A stretch of DNA of 29,262 nt from a virus: IMG/VR virus record IMGVR_UViG_3300009183_000275, positions 1-29,262 of that record; one strand, 5' to 3'. The notes under the pieces are model-generated. The model did not search any database and had not been told where the DNA came from. It was given only the letters and a program-made list of their open reading frames with translations. Positions within the stretch are counted from its first letter, which is position 1. Every line of letters starts with the position of its first letter. A program made the position numbers and the translations under genes. Positions 8,282 to 14,647 of this stretch are shown here, piece by piece.

Positions 8282-9507
8282 TGGACTTACAGTATTGGCT
8301 AAATAATTACATATTAGATCCTTTCAATCCTAAAAATAATTTTAATTTAGGACTTTGCTACGAAGAAATAGGGCAAACAGCTTCAGCTGCTGGGTATTAT
8401 TTAAGAAGTGTAGAGTTTGGTAATGACGACGATCAAATATACGAAGGACTCCTTAGAATGTCTCTATGCTTTGAAAGACAAGGTAGTAGAGTCTTTACAA
8501 CTAAGGGTGTTTTATTGAGAGCGATATCCTTACTTCCAAAAAGACCAGAAGCTTATTTTTTATTAGCGAGAACCTATGAAAGAAGTAGAGATTGGCAAGA
8601 AACTTATACATTGTGTACTATCGCACCTCTAGTTACTACCGATAAGCCTAGAACATTAACAGATGTTGAATATCCAGGGGAATTTGGATTTGTATTTGAA
8701 AAAGCTATAGTAGCTTGGTGGATTGGTTTAATGGATGAATCTCTGCATTTATGGAGGACTTTAAAGAGAGACTATAATCTTCCTCTTAGGTATAAAACTA
8801 CTGTAGAAGATAACTTAAAAAGGTTAGATACAGGAATTAAAGAGCCAATTTTATACAATAAGGCAAAATACGAGCAGTTAAAGTATAAGTTCAAAGGAGT
8901 TTATAATTTAAAGCGAAATTACTCCCAATGTTACCAAGACTTCTTTGTTCTTACAATGTTAGACGGTAAAAGAAACGGAACATACCTAGAAATAGGATCA
9001 GCCGATCCGTTTCACGGCAATAACACAGCTCTACTAGAAAGAGACTTTGAATGGAAAGGAATTTCTATAGATATAGATGCACATTGGGTTGAGAAATTTG
9101 GTAGAGAGAGAAGTAATACGGTAATACAAGGTGATGCTACTAAATTAAACTATTCTGAACTGATTCCAGAAACAATTGTGGATTACCTACAAGTAGACTG
9201 CGATCCTCCAACTATATCTTATGAGGTTTTACAGAAAATACCGTTTCATACACATAAATTTGCTGTAATTACTTTTGAGCATGATTATTATGCCGACCCA
9301 ACTCAAAGTATTAGAGATAAGTCTCGCAAGTATCTAGAGTCTTTTGGTTATAAGCTTGTAGTAAGCAATATTGCACCTGATCAGTACTCTTCCTACGAAG
9401 ATTGGTGGGTACACCCTGATTTAGTAGATAGTAGGATTGTTGAGAAAATGGAGCAAACAGACGGTAGAACTAAAAAAGCTGAAGATTATATGCTTGGCAG
9501 GGTCTAA
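8281..9507 (+). CDS. TPR-like / FkbM-type SAM methyltransferase
   Basis: This 408-aa protein is translationally coupled to the radical SAM gene by a TAATG overlap. Residues about 12-185 are helical repeats of TPR type (NPKNNFNLGLCYEEIGQTAS, then RPEAYFLLARTYERSRDW). Residues about 215-380 form a Rossmann-type methyltransferase resembling FkbM: SQCYQDFFVL, motif I YLEIGSADPF (235-244), acidic strand SIDID (262-266), GDATKL (284-289), and YLQVDCDPP (302-310). FkbM-like enzymes O-methylate sugars and related small molecules. With its partner it may build or alter a glycan or peptide on virion or host. The methyltransferase call is firm; the acceptor is unknown. Such TPR modules in phages also appear in glycosyltransferases, so the repeats may hold a substrate carrier. 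Confidence 0.8.
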   Translation: MDLQYWLNNYILDPFNPKNNFNLGLCYEEIGQTASAAGYYLRSVEFGNDDDQIYEGLLRMSLCFERQGSRVFTTKGVLLRAISLLPKRPEAYFLLARTYERSRDWQETYTLCTIAPLVTTDKPRTLTDVEYPGEFGFVFEKAIVAWWIGLMDESLHLWRTLKRDYNLPLRYKTTVEDNLKRLDTGIKEPILYNKAKYEQLKYKFKGVYNLKRNYSQCYQDFFVLTMLDGKRNGTYLEIGSADPFHGNNTALLERDFEWKGISIDIDAHWVEKFGRERSNTVIQGDATKLNYSELIPETIVDYLQVDCDPPTISYEVLQKIPFHTHKFAVITFEHDYYADPTQSIRDKSRKYLESFGYKLVVSNIAPDQYSSYEDWWVHPDLVDSRIVEKMEQTDGRTKKAEDYMLGRV

Positions 9508-9534
9508 GTATTGGAGGTCTTCGAATTTATTAGA

Positions 9535-9542
9535 TATTTATA
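9535..9542 (+). promoter_or_regulatory. Putative phage late promoter box TATTTATA before 9566
   Basis: The exact box lies in the 58-base gap after the methyltransferase, 23 bases before the ATG at 9566, with the same AGA prefix as at 2656. It likely starts the tail sheath/tube unit. Confidence 0.5.
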
Positions 9543-9565
9543 TATAGTAAACAAAACTTAAACAT

Positions 9566-9790
9566 ATGGTATTTGGAATTATCATCATAGCTATAGCAGT
9601 AATTGTTGCTGTACTATTGAACAAAGCAAAAATCTCTAAGATAGCTAGTCAAGTTGAAGAAACTATAGCACCAGCTATTGAAGAAATTAAGGAAGTTGTA
9701 CAAAAAGCAGAAAATGCAGCTCCTAAAAATAAGACAATAAAAGCTGCTTCAACAGCTGTTAAAAGTGTAAAAACTAAAAAACAAAAATAA
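9566..9790 (+). CDS. Small single-pass membrane protein with Lys/Ala-rich tail
   Basis: This 74-aa protein has an N-terminal hydrophobic helix (residues about 2-18, VFGIIIIAIAVIVAVLL), an amphipathic helix rich in Glu (about 25-50), and a very basic Lys/Ala/Thr-rich tail. It is not a recognised family. A one-helix membrane protein with a charged tail next to late genes could be a holin-like, spanin-like or virion membrane-contact protein, but nothing in the sequence decides between these. It is one base from the next gene and probably co-transcribed with it from the 9535 box. Confidence 0.7.
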   Translation: MVFGIIIIAIAVIVAVLLNKAKISKIASQVEETIAPAIEEIKEVVQKAENAAPKNKTIKAASTAVKSVKTKKQK

Positions 9791-9791
9791 A

Positions 9792-10043
9792 ATGAGCAAC
9801 AAGGTTACATTAACTCCAGAGGAATTAGTAAAATTCCAAGCAACTAGAAAAGAAGTCTACGAAATAGTAGGAATCTTAGGCGATTTAAATTACAGAAAAA
9901 CTCTTTTAGATCTTGAATTAGAGGGTTTAAAAGAACATATCAAGCAAGCTACCGTAGCAGAAAGAACCCTTTTAAAGGAGTTTGGTGAGAAGTACGGAGA
10001 TGGTTCTATTAACATAGAAACAGGCGAAATTACTACATTATAA
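9792..10043 (+). CDS. Small coiled-coil hypothetical protein
   Basis: This 83-aa protein is predicted mostly helical, with heptad-like leucines (about 8-65: LTPEELVKFQATRKEV through KQATVAERTLLKEF), ending in a short GDGSINIETGEITTL strand pair. There is no signal or membrane segment. It starts one base after the previous stop, and the sheath gene follows after a gap holding a variant late box. No family is recognised; it could be an assembly factor or a small virion subunit. Confidence 0.65.
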   Translation: MSNKVTLTPEELVKFQATRKEVYEIVGILGDLNYRKTLLDLELEGLKEHIKQATVAERTLLKEFGEKYGDGSINIETGEITTL

Positions 10044-10071
10044 TAATTTAGGTTTTGCCATCGTTACCAGC

Positions 10072-10079
10072 TATTTATT
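10072..10079 (+). promoter_or_regulatory. Putative late promoter box variant TATTTATT before sheath gene
   Basis: One mismatch from TATTTATA, in the 56-base gap before the sheath gene and 20 bases ahead of its ATG at 10100. A dedicated promoter for the abundant sheath protein would make sense. Confidence 0.4.
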
Positions 10080-10099
10080 ATCAGAAATAAACACATAAA

Positions 10100-11872
10100 A
10101 TGGCAGAAGCATTAATTAGTCCTGGCGTTTTCCTTAGAGAAAACGACCTTTCTCAAATAACAGCAGGTCCAATTACAGTAGGATCAGCTTTAATCGGCCC
10201 TACAGTAGTAGGAAAAGTAAATACTCCAACCCTTGTAACTTCATATTCTGAGTATAAGGCTAAGTACGGTACTACTTTCGTTTCAGGAGGTAATACACAA
10301 GAGTACTTAACTTCTCAAGCAGCTTATAATTACTTCCAACAAGGAGGTACTTCATTGTTAGTAACAAGAGTGGCTAGTGGTTCTTATACTGCAGCTACTT
10401 CTTCTATGGTTATTAATAGCCTAGGATCAGCTTCTTTCCAAATAAGTACTTTATCAGTAGGTACAGTAATGAATAACAGCCAAGGTGCTACTACAGCAAC
10501 TAACGGGTTATTACCTTCTGGTTCAGCTGACAACGTTAGATGGCAGATAACTCAAGCTGATACAGCTTCAGGATACTTTACCTTACTTGTTAGACAAGGA
10601 AACGACTATACACAAGGTCAGACAGTATTAGAGACTTGGACTAACCTATCTTTAGATCCAAACCAAAATAACTATATTGCATACGTAATTGGAGATCAAG
10701 ACCAAAACGTAGCTACTGATGAAAGCGGTGCTGCTTATTTAAACATAACAGGTAGCTACCCTAACAGATCTAACTACATTAGAATATCTAATGTATTCTT
10801 CCCAACACCAAACTACTTGAACCCACAAGGTCAAGCATATGCAGCTTACACAGCTTCAATTCCTTTAAACGGTAGTGGATCAGCAAACGGATCTTTCGGC
10901 AGCGCAACTGGTGCTTTATACGGAGGTCTATTGACAAATGGTAGTGCATCTGTTGCATTAAATTTATTCGAACAAATACCAACAGTAGCTGCATCTGCTG
11001 CTGCTAACAATATTCAAGGATTAGTTAACACTAATTACGATACAGCAATTAGCTTACTTGCAAATCAAGATGCTTATGTCTATAACGCAATTTACGCACC
11101 AGGTATTACTAATCAAAACGCTGCAAGTCAAGTATCTACTCTATTAAGTACGGTTCAAAATCGTGGTGATGCTATCGCAGTAGTAGATATGGTTGGATAC
11201 AATCAAGCAATTAGTACAGTAGCTACTGGAGCTCAATCTTACGATAATTCTTATGGTGCTACTTATTGGCCATGGGTTCAAGTAAGATCTACAGAGACTG
11301 GTAGATTAAATTTCGTACCAGCTTCTACTATCATACCAGGAGTATATGAGTACAATGATAAAGTATCTGCTGAGTGGTTTGCACCTGCAGGTCTTAACAG
11401 AGGAGGTTTACCAACAGTAATCCAACCTGAAAGAAGATTAACTGTAGCTCAAAGAAACACTCTATACAACGCTAAGGTGAACCCAATTGCAGTATTCCCA
11501 GGTCAAGGTACAGTAGTATACGGTCAAAAGACATTACAAGCTAGAGCTTCTGCTTTAGATAGAGTAAATGTAAGACGTTTACTAATTGCATTAAAAGGAT
11601 ACATTGGACAAATCGCAGCTACATTAGTATTTGAACAAAATACAGCCGTAACTAGAAACAAATTTATATCTCAAGTTAATCCTTACTTAGAATATGTACA
11701 ACAAAGACAAGGTTTGTATGCATTCAGAGTAGTGATGGATGAGACTAACAACACACCAGATGTAATTGATAGAAACTTACTTGTAGGTGCTATTTACTTA
11801 CAGCCAACAAGAACTGCTGAATTTATCCAATTAGACTTTAACATCTTACCAACAGGTGTAACTTTTGGATAA
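10100..11872 (+). CDS. gp18: Contractile tail sheath protein (gp18 family)
   Basis: This 590-aa protein has the classic sheath opening ISPGVFLRENDLSQI (residues about 6-20), then VGSALIGPTVVGKVNTPTLV and SEYKAKYG, the conserved N-terminal strand pair that links neighbouring sheath subunits. The C-terminal part has RLTVAQRNTLYNAKVNPIAV, GQKTLQ, DRVNVRRLLIALKGYI and the closing beta strand region LNTLPTG-type ending in FNILPTGVTFG, all typical of gp18/Pfam phage sheath. The variable middle (about 100-330) is the exposed protrusion domain. It polymerises around the tube and contracts on infection. Length is close to T4 gp18 (659 aa). ATG 10100 fits the family N-terminus. Confidence 0.95.
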   Translation: MAEALISPGVFLRENDLSQITAGPITVGSALIGPTVVGKVNTPTLVTSYSEYKAKYGTTFVSGGNTQEYLTSQAAYNYFQQGGTSLLVTRVASGSYTAATSSMVINSLGSASFQISTLSVGTVMNNSQGATTATNGLLPSGSADNVRWQITQADTASGYFTLLVRQGNDYTQGQTVLETWTNLSLDPNQNNYIAYVIGDQDQNVATDESGAAYLNITGSYPNRSNYIRISNVFFPTPNYLNPQGQAYAAYTASIPLNGSGSANGSFGSATGALYGGLLTNGSASVALNLFEQIPTVAASAAANNIQGLVNTNYDTAISLLANQDAYVYNAIYAPGITNQNAASQVSTLLSTVQNRGDAIAVVDMVGYNQAISTVATGAQSYDNSYGATYWPWVQVRSTETGRLNFVPASTIIPGVYEYNDKVSAEWFAPAGLNRGGLPTVIQPERRLTVAQRNTLYNAKVNPIAVFPGQGTVVYGQKTLQARASALDRVNVRRLLIALKGYIGQIAATLVFEQNTAVTRNKFISQVNPYLEYVQQRQGLYAFRVVMDETNNTPDVIDRNLLVGAIYLQPTRTAEFIQLDFNILPTGVTFG

Positions 11873-11893
11873 TAAACTATAAAAACTCGTTCG

Positions 11894-12622
11894 ATGAACA
11901 ATAAAACAAGAATTAGATTACATTTATCTAAGAATTTATTTGAATCTCTATCAAGAGAAATTTTAGCAGAAGCTAAAGTTAATGGCGGCGGCGCTTATAC
12001 AGTAGCTGTAAAGACTCCTAAGACTGGTAAAATCAAAGAAGTAAATGCAATGGCAGATACCGATAAGATGAAAAAAATGGAAGAAAAAATGTCTTCCAAA
12101 GAGAAAATGGCTAAGGGCTTATATAATGAGGTAGACGCTGAAATGGATACCAATAAGATGAGAACCATGGAAGAGGGTCCTAAAGTAAAGCATGATGTTG
12201 AGTCTTTAAAGAAAGCTAAGGCTAAGATTGAAAAAAAATTAGCTGAAATGCAAATTAACGTAGCCGAAGAAGATAACGTAAGCGAGGTAAAATCTGCTGA
12301 CGAGATAAAAATGAACGATATCTACTTCTTTACTCAGTCAACAGATAAGTACGGACAATCAGGAAAAGCAGCCCCTATTAAGGTAAAGGTTTTAAGTGCA
12401 TACAACGACGAATGGTTTAGTGTAGAAGTACAAGAAAACGGTCCTGATCATAAGAGAGGAGAGAAAATTAAAGCTTCGTATGTTAATTTATTTCCGTTAA
12501 CTACTCACTTTAGCGGTAGTAATGAACCTATAGATGAGAAAAGCAAAGCCGCTGGTACACACTTACACAAGCCACAAGCTCCACCTAGTTTAAATGAGTT
12601 ACGTAAGCAAGTTAAAAAGTAA
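11894..12622 (+). CDS. Hypothetical protein between sheath and tube
   Basis: This 242-aa protein opens with RIRLHLSKNLFESLSREILAEAK (residues 6-28), an amphipathic helix, then a Lys/Glu/Met-rich charged stretch with an imperfect internal repeat (DTDKMKKMEEKM at 55-66 and DTNKMRTMEEG at 85-95), a coiled region about 100-120, and a small C-terminal beta domain (about 135-200, with NDIYFFTQSTDKYGQSG). It ends in a Pro/Lys-rich tail. I do not recognise the family. Its place between sheath and tube, which are adjacent in T4, suggests a virion or tail-assembly role. It starts 21 bases after the sheath stop with no box of its own, so it is probably on the sheath transcript. Confidence 0.7.
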   Translation: MNNKTRIRLHLSKNLFESLSREILAEAKVNGGGAYTVAVKTPKTGKIKEVNAMADTDKMKKMEEKMSSKEKMAKGLYNEVDAEMDTNKMRTMEEGPKVKHDVESLKKAKAKIEKKLAEMQINVAEEDNVSEVKSADEIKMNDIYFFTQSTDKYGQSGKAAPIKVKVLSAYNDEWFSVEVQENGPDHKRGEKIKASYVNLFPLTTHFSGSNEPIDEKSKAAGTHLHKPQAPPSLNELRKQVKK

Positions 12623-12631
12623 TAGATAAGA

Positions 12632-12639
12632 TATTTATA
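12632..12639 (+). promoter_or_regulatory. Putative late promoter box TATTTATA before tail tube gene
   Basis: The exact box follows AAGA in the 33-base gap and lies 16 bases before the tube ATG at 12656. The short gap containing little else supports a functional role. Confidence 0.5.
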
Positions 12640-12655
12640 TTAAATACACCGCAAG

Positions 12656-13141
12656 ATGCCAGTATTAGACCCAAATGAAATAATGTTTACAGCGTTTGAA
12701 CCAACTGTTCAAAACCGCTTTATAATGTACATAGACGGTATTCCTTCTTTTATGATTAAAAGTGCAACTGCACCAAACATCAACTTAGGAGAAGTTAAAA
12801 TCGACCATATCAACGTTTACCGTAAGATCAAAGGTAAGGCTGAGTGGCAAGATATGACATTAAATTTATACAATCCAATCTCTCCTTCAGGACAACAAGC
12901 CGTAATGGAGTGGATTCGTTTATCACATGAGTCTGTTACAGGACGTGATGGATATTCTGACTTCTACAAGAAAGACTTAAACTTGTCTATCTTAGGACCA
13001 GTAGGTGACGTAGTGAGTGAGTGGATTATCAAAGGAGCTTTTATTAAGACATCAAACTTTGGTTCTTATGATTGGTCTAACCAAGATGCTATCACAATTG
13101 AATTAGGTATAGGAATGGATTATTGTATCCTTAACTACTAA
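12656..13141 (+). CDS. gp19: Tail tube protein (gp19 family)
   Basis: This 161-aa protein matches T4 gp19 in length (163 aa) and pattern: NRFIMYIDGIPSFMIKSATAP (residues about 20-40), the conserved first strands of the tube fold; then VYRKIKGKAEWQDMTLNLYNPI; GQQAVMEWIRLSHE; a helix with GYSDFYKKDL; and a final strand set with SEWIIKGAFIKTSNFGSYDWS. It forms the hexameric rings inside the sheath. All four arginines use CGN codons, unlike the AGA that dominates most genes here, consistent with very high expression. A strong terminator follows 18 bases after the stop, closing the sheath/tube unit. Confidence 0.95.
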   Translation: MPVLDPNEIMFTAFEPTVQNRFIMYIDGIPSFMIKSATAPNINLGEVKIDHINVYRKIKGKAEWQDMTLNLYNPISPSGQQAVMEWIRLSHESVTGRDGYSDFYKKDLNLSILGPVGDVVSEWIIKGAFIKTSNFGSYDWSNQDAITIELGIGMDYCILNY

Positions 13142-13158
13142 TCGATTTAAAATACTAA

Positions 13159-13185
13159 GAAAGCCGCCTTTTTGGCGGTTTTTTT
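13159..13185 (+). terminator. Rho-independent terminator after tail tube gene
   Basis: AAGCCGCC (13161-13168), a loop of five Ts, then GGCGG and seven Ts (13179-13185). The five C-G pairs extend by a G-T and A-T pairs. This is the clearest intrinsic terminator in the window. It separates the sheath/tube unit from the promoter at 13197. Confidence 0.92.
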
Positions 13186-13196
13186 ATGTAAAACAG

Positions 13197-13227
13197 TTGG
13201 AAAGTACGGAAAAAGTCCGTATATTTA
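13197..13227 (+). promoter_or_regulatory. Host-type promoter TTG-N20-TATATTTA before 13246
   Basis: TTG at 13197-13199, 20 bases, then TATATTTA at 13220-13227, one base from TAnnTTTG. It follows a terminator and precedes a single small gene by 19 bases. Confidence 0.65.
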
Positions 13228-13245
13228 GGTATAAAAATAAGAGTT

Positions 13246-13503
13246 ATGACACAAGAAACCGTATTGATATACTTTATAGGCTTTATTGCAGCTATTTTCG
13301 TATTGAGAATGCTTAGATTTACTATTACCCTTCTTTTTAGTATGGTAGAAGATACTCTAAGAGAGTCTTTTCCGAAATACGATAGTACTCTAAGAGACTT
13401 CTTTCTAAAGATAGATTTTGCAGTGAATAAACTGCGAATTTTAGGTATTCGCTGGCATTTTATTGCTGCTTTCTTGTATGTAACCTATGCTGTAGCTCAC
13501 TAA
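13246..13503 (+). CDS. Small two-helix membrane protein, moron-like
   Basis: This 85-aa protein has an N-terminal hydrophobic segment (residues about 6-20, VLIYFIGFIAAIFVL, bounded by R21 and R24), a second hydrophobic patch (25-34), a charged amphipathic middle, and a C-terminal segment (about 69-83, HFIAAFLYVTYAVA). It has its own host-type promoter and a terminator just upstream, so it is expressed apart from the tail genes around it, as morons are. T4 Imm, which blocks DNA entry by superinfecting phage, is also about 83 aa with two membrane segments; that is a likeness in size and topology, not a homology I can show. The leader ends in AATAAGAGTTATG, like other genes with this promoter class. 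Confidence 0.72.
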   Translation: MTQETVLIYFIGFIAAIFVLRMLRFTITLLFSMVEDTLRESFPKYDSTLRDFFLKIDFAVNKLRILGIRWHFIAAFLYVTYAVAH

Positions 13504-13520
13504 AAAAGTTAACCCCTATA

Positions 13521-13528
13521 TATTTATC
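13521..13528 (+). promoter_or_regulatory. Putative late promoter box variant TATTTATC before chaperone gene
   Basis: One mismatch from TATTTATA, in the 47-base gap before the ATG at 13551 and 22 bases ahead of it. It would return late control to the tail genes after the independently promoted gene at 13246. Confidence 0.4.
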
Positions 13529-13550
13529 AATATATAACTAAATTAAGATT

Positions 13551-14306
13551 ATGGACAATGAAAAAATGAAGCTCCCTACGGAGAACGTTGAATTACCTTC
13601 AAAAGGACTTATTTACCCTACAGAAAACCCTTTATCTTCAGGGGTAATTGAAATGAAGTATATGACTGCTAAAGAAGAAGATATTCTTTCCAATCAGAAC
13701 TTCATTCGTTCAGGAGTAGTATTCGATAAGCTATTAAGATCTCTTATAGTATCTAAAATCGATTACGATGATTTATGTATTGGAGATAAAAATGCAATTT
13801 TGATTGCAGCACGTATTCTAGGGTACGGTAAGGACTATCAGATTAAGTATCCTCACCCAAAAACAGGTGAAGATGAAGTAATTACATTGGATTTAGCTGA
13901 GATTAAGAATAAAGATATAGATTATAGCTTATTACAGAATAAGAACGAATTTACCTTTGTTTTACCTCAATCTAAGAACGAATTAGTATTTAAAATATTG
14001 ACTCATAGAGATGAAAGAGTAATAGAAGAAGAATTAAAAGGACTTAAGAAAGTTAACCTATCAGGCGAAGTTACAACTAGACTAAAGCAAGCAATTCTTG
14101 CAGTAAATGGTGATAGAGATAAGAAAGCCGTTAGAGAGTTTGTAGAAAACTACTTACTTGCTTCAGATGCAAGAGCTTTGAGAGAATACATGAAAAAGGT
14201 AAATCCAGATTTAGATATGACCTTTACGTTCATTGGATCTGATGGCTACACAGAGGAGGGTGTAGATTTACCGCTAGGGGTTTCCTTTTTTTACCCTAAC
14301 GCCTGA
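13551..14306 (+). CDS. T4 gp26/gp51-type baseplate or tail assembly chaperone, short form
   Basis: This 251-aa protein matches the T4 baseplate protein family (Pfam T4_baseplate, gp26/gp51 type): ENVELPSKGLIYP near residue 11-23, GVIEMKYMTAKEEDIL, SGVVFDKLLRSLI, a GDKNAILIAARILGYGKDY segment, and the tail VDLPLGVSFFYPNA. In T4 these proteins assist baseplate hub assembly. The gene lies between tube and tape measure, where many phages encode the tail assembly chaperone (lambda G/GT). The stop at 14304-14306 comes 12 bases after a run of seven Ts (14286-14292), and the +1 frame continues for 91 more codons. It is thus the likely G-like form, with a longer GT-like product made by frameshifting. 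Confidence 0.82.
   Translation: MDNEKMKLPTENVELPSKGLIYPTENPLSSGVIEMKYMTAKEEDILSNQNFIRSGVVFDKLLRSLIVSKIDYDDLCIGDKNAILIAARILGYGKDYQIKYPHPKTGEDEVITLDLAEIKNKDIDYSLLQNKNEFTFVLPQSKNELVFKILTHRDERVIEEELKGLKKVNLSGEVTTRLKQAILAVNGDRDKKAVREFVENYLLASDARALREYMKKVNPDLDMTFTFIGSDGYTEEGVDLPLGVSFFYPNA
14286..14292 (+). other. Candidate programmed frameshift site (seven Ts)
   Basis: Frame 0 reads TTT TTT TAC. Slipping +1 or -2 on the T-run keeps perfect Phe-tRNA pairing and enters the frame that stays open to 14566. The -1 frame meets TAA at 14297, so -1 shifting is excluded. A sequencing overcall of one T would give the same picture. Confidence 0.6.
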
Positions 14307-14568
14307 GTATAGAGCCTCAGTTTTTACTCAAATCCACGAAATAATATTCTTTGGTAAAGGAGGCTATGATTGGGAGACTATATACAATATGCCTATATGG
14401 CTTCGTAAGTTTACTTTCAATCAAATCAATGAATACTACAAGAAAGAACAGGAAGAATACGATAAAGTACAGGGAAAGAGTCAGATAGTGACAGCTAACA
14501 AGCCTCTTGCAAAACCCGGCATTCCAAATCAACAACCTACATATACGAGCAAAGTGTCTAAAAAATAG
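14293..14568 (+). CDS. Downstream T-like extension of tail assembly chaperone (reached only by frameshift)
   Basis: The +1 frame has 91 sense codons from 14293 to the TAG at 14566-14568. It reads TLTPEYRASVFTQIHEII, then FGKGGYDWETIYNMPIWLRK, KFTFNQINEYYKKEQEEYDK, and a Pro/Lys-rich end. The protein-like region lies upstream of the only ATG (14389), and this frame has a TAG at 14275, so there is no ordinary start that would include it. Reading through the T-run gives a 338-aa fusion. The string DWETIYNMPIWLRKF followed by a NEYYKKE helix resembles small proteins found at this place in other phages, which in lambda-like systems contact the tape measure. It immediately precedes the tape measure gene. 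Confidence 0.7.
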   Translation, partial: TLTPEYRASVFTQIHEIIFFGKGGYDWETIYNMPIWLRKFTFNQINEYYKKEQEEYDKVQGKSQIVTANKPLAKPGIPNQQPTYTSKVSKK

Positions 14569-14584
14569 GCACTTTCTCTTTTTC
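14551..14584 (+). terminator. Possible terminator hairpin at end of chaperone region
   Basis: AAAGTGTC (14551-14558) pairs with GGCACTTT (14568-14575), 8 bp with one G-T pair and a 9-base loop, followed by CTCTTTTTCT. It overlaps the T-extension stop codon and precedes the late box at 14613. The interrupted T-tract makes it weaker than the one at 13159. Confidence 0.45.
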
Positions 14585-14612
14585 TAAAAAGGATCAAAAG
14601 TCCGATAAGCTC

Positions 14613-14620
14613 TATTTATA
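14613..14620 (+). promoter_or_regulatory. Putative late promoter box TATTTATA before tape measure gene
   Basis: The exact box ends 3 bases before the ATG at 14624 and 27 bases before the in-frame ATG at 14648. If transcription starts a few bases after the box, only 14648 has a leader like the other late genes. Confidence 0.5.
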
Positions 14621-14647
14621 TACATGAAGCTATTTAGTAAATTTTAT

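Noticed and set aside
14317-14535. Minus-strand 72-codon ORF opposite the chaperone extension
   Set aside because: The + strand frame here has a coherent protein continuing from the chaperone; the minus frame is a hydrophobic shadow.
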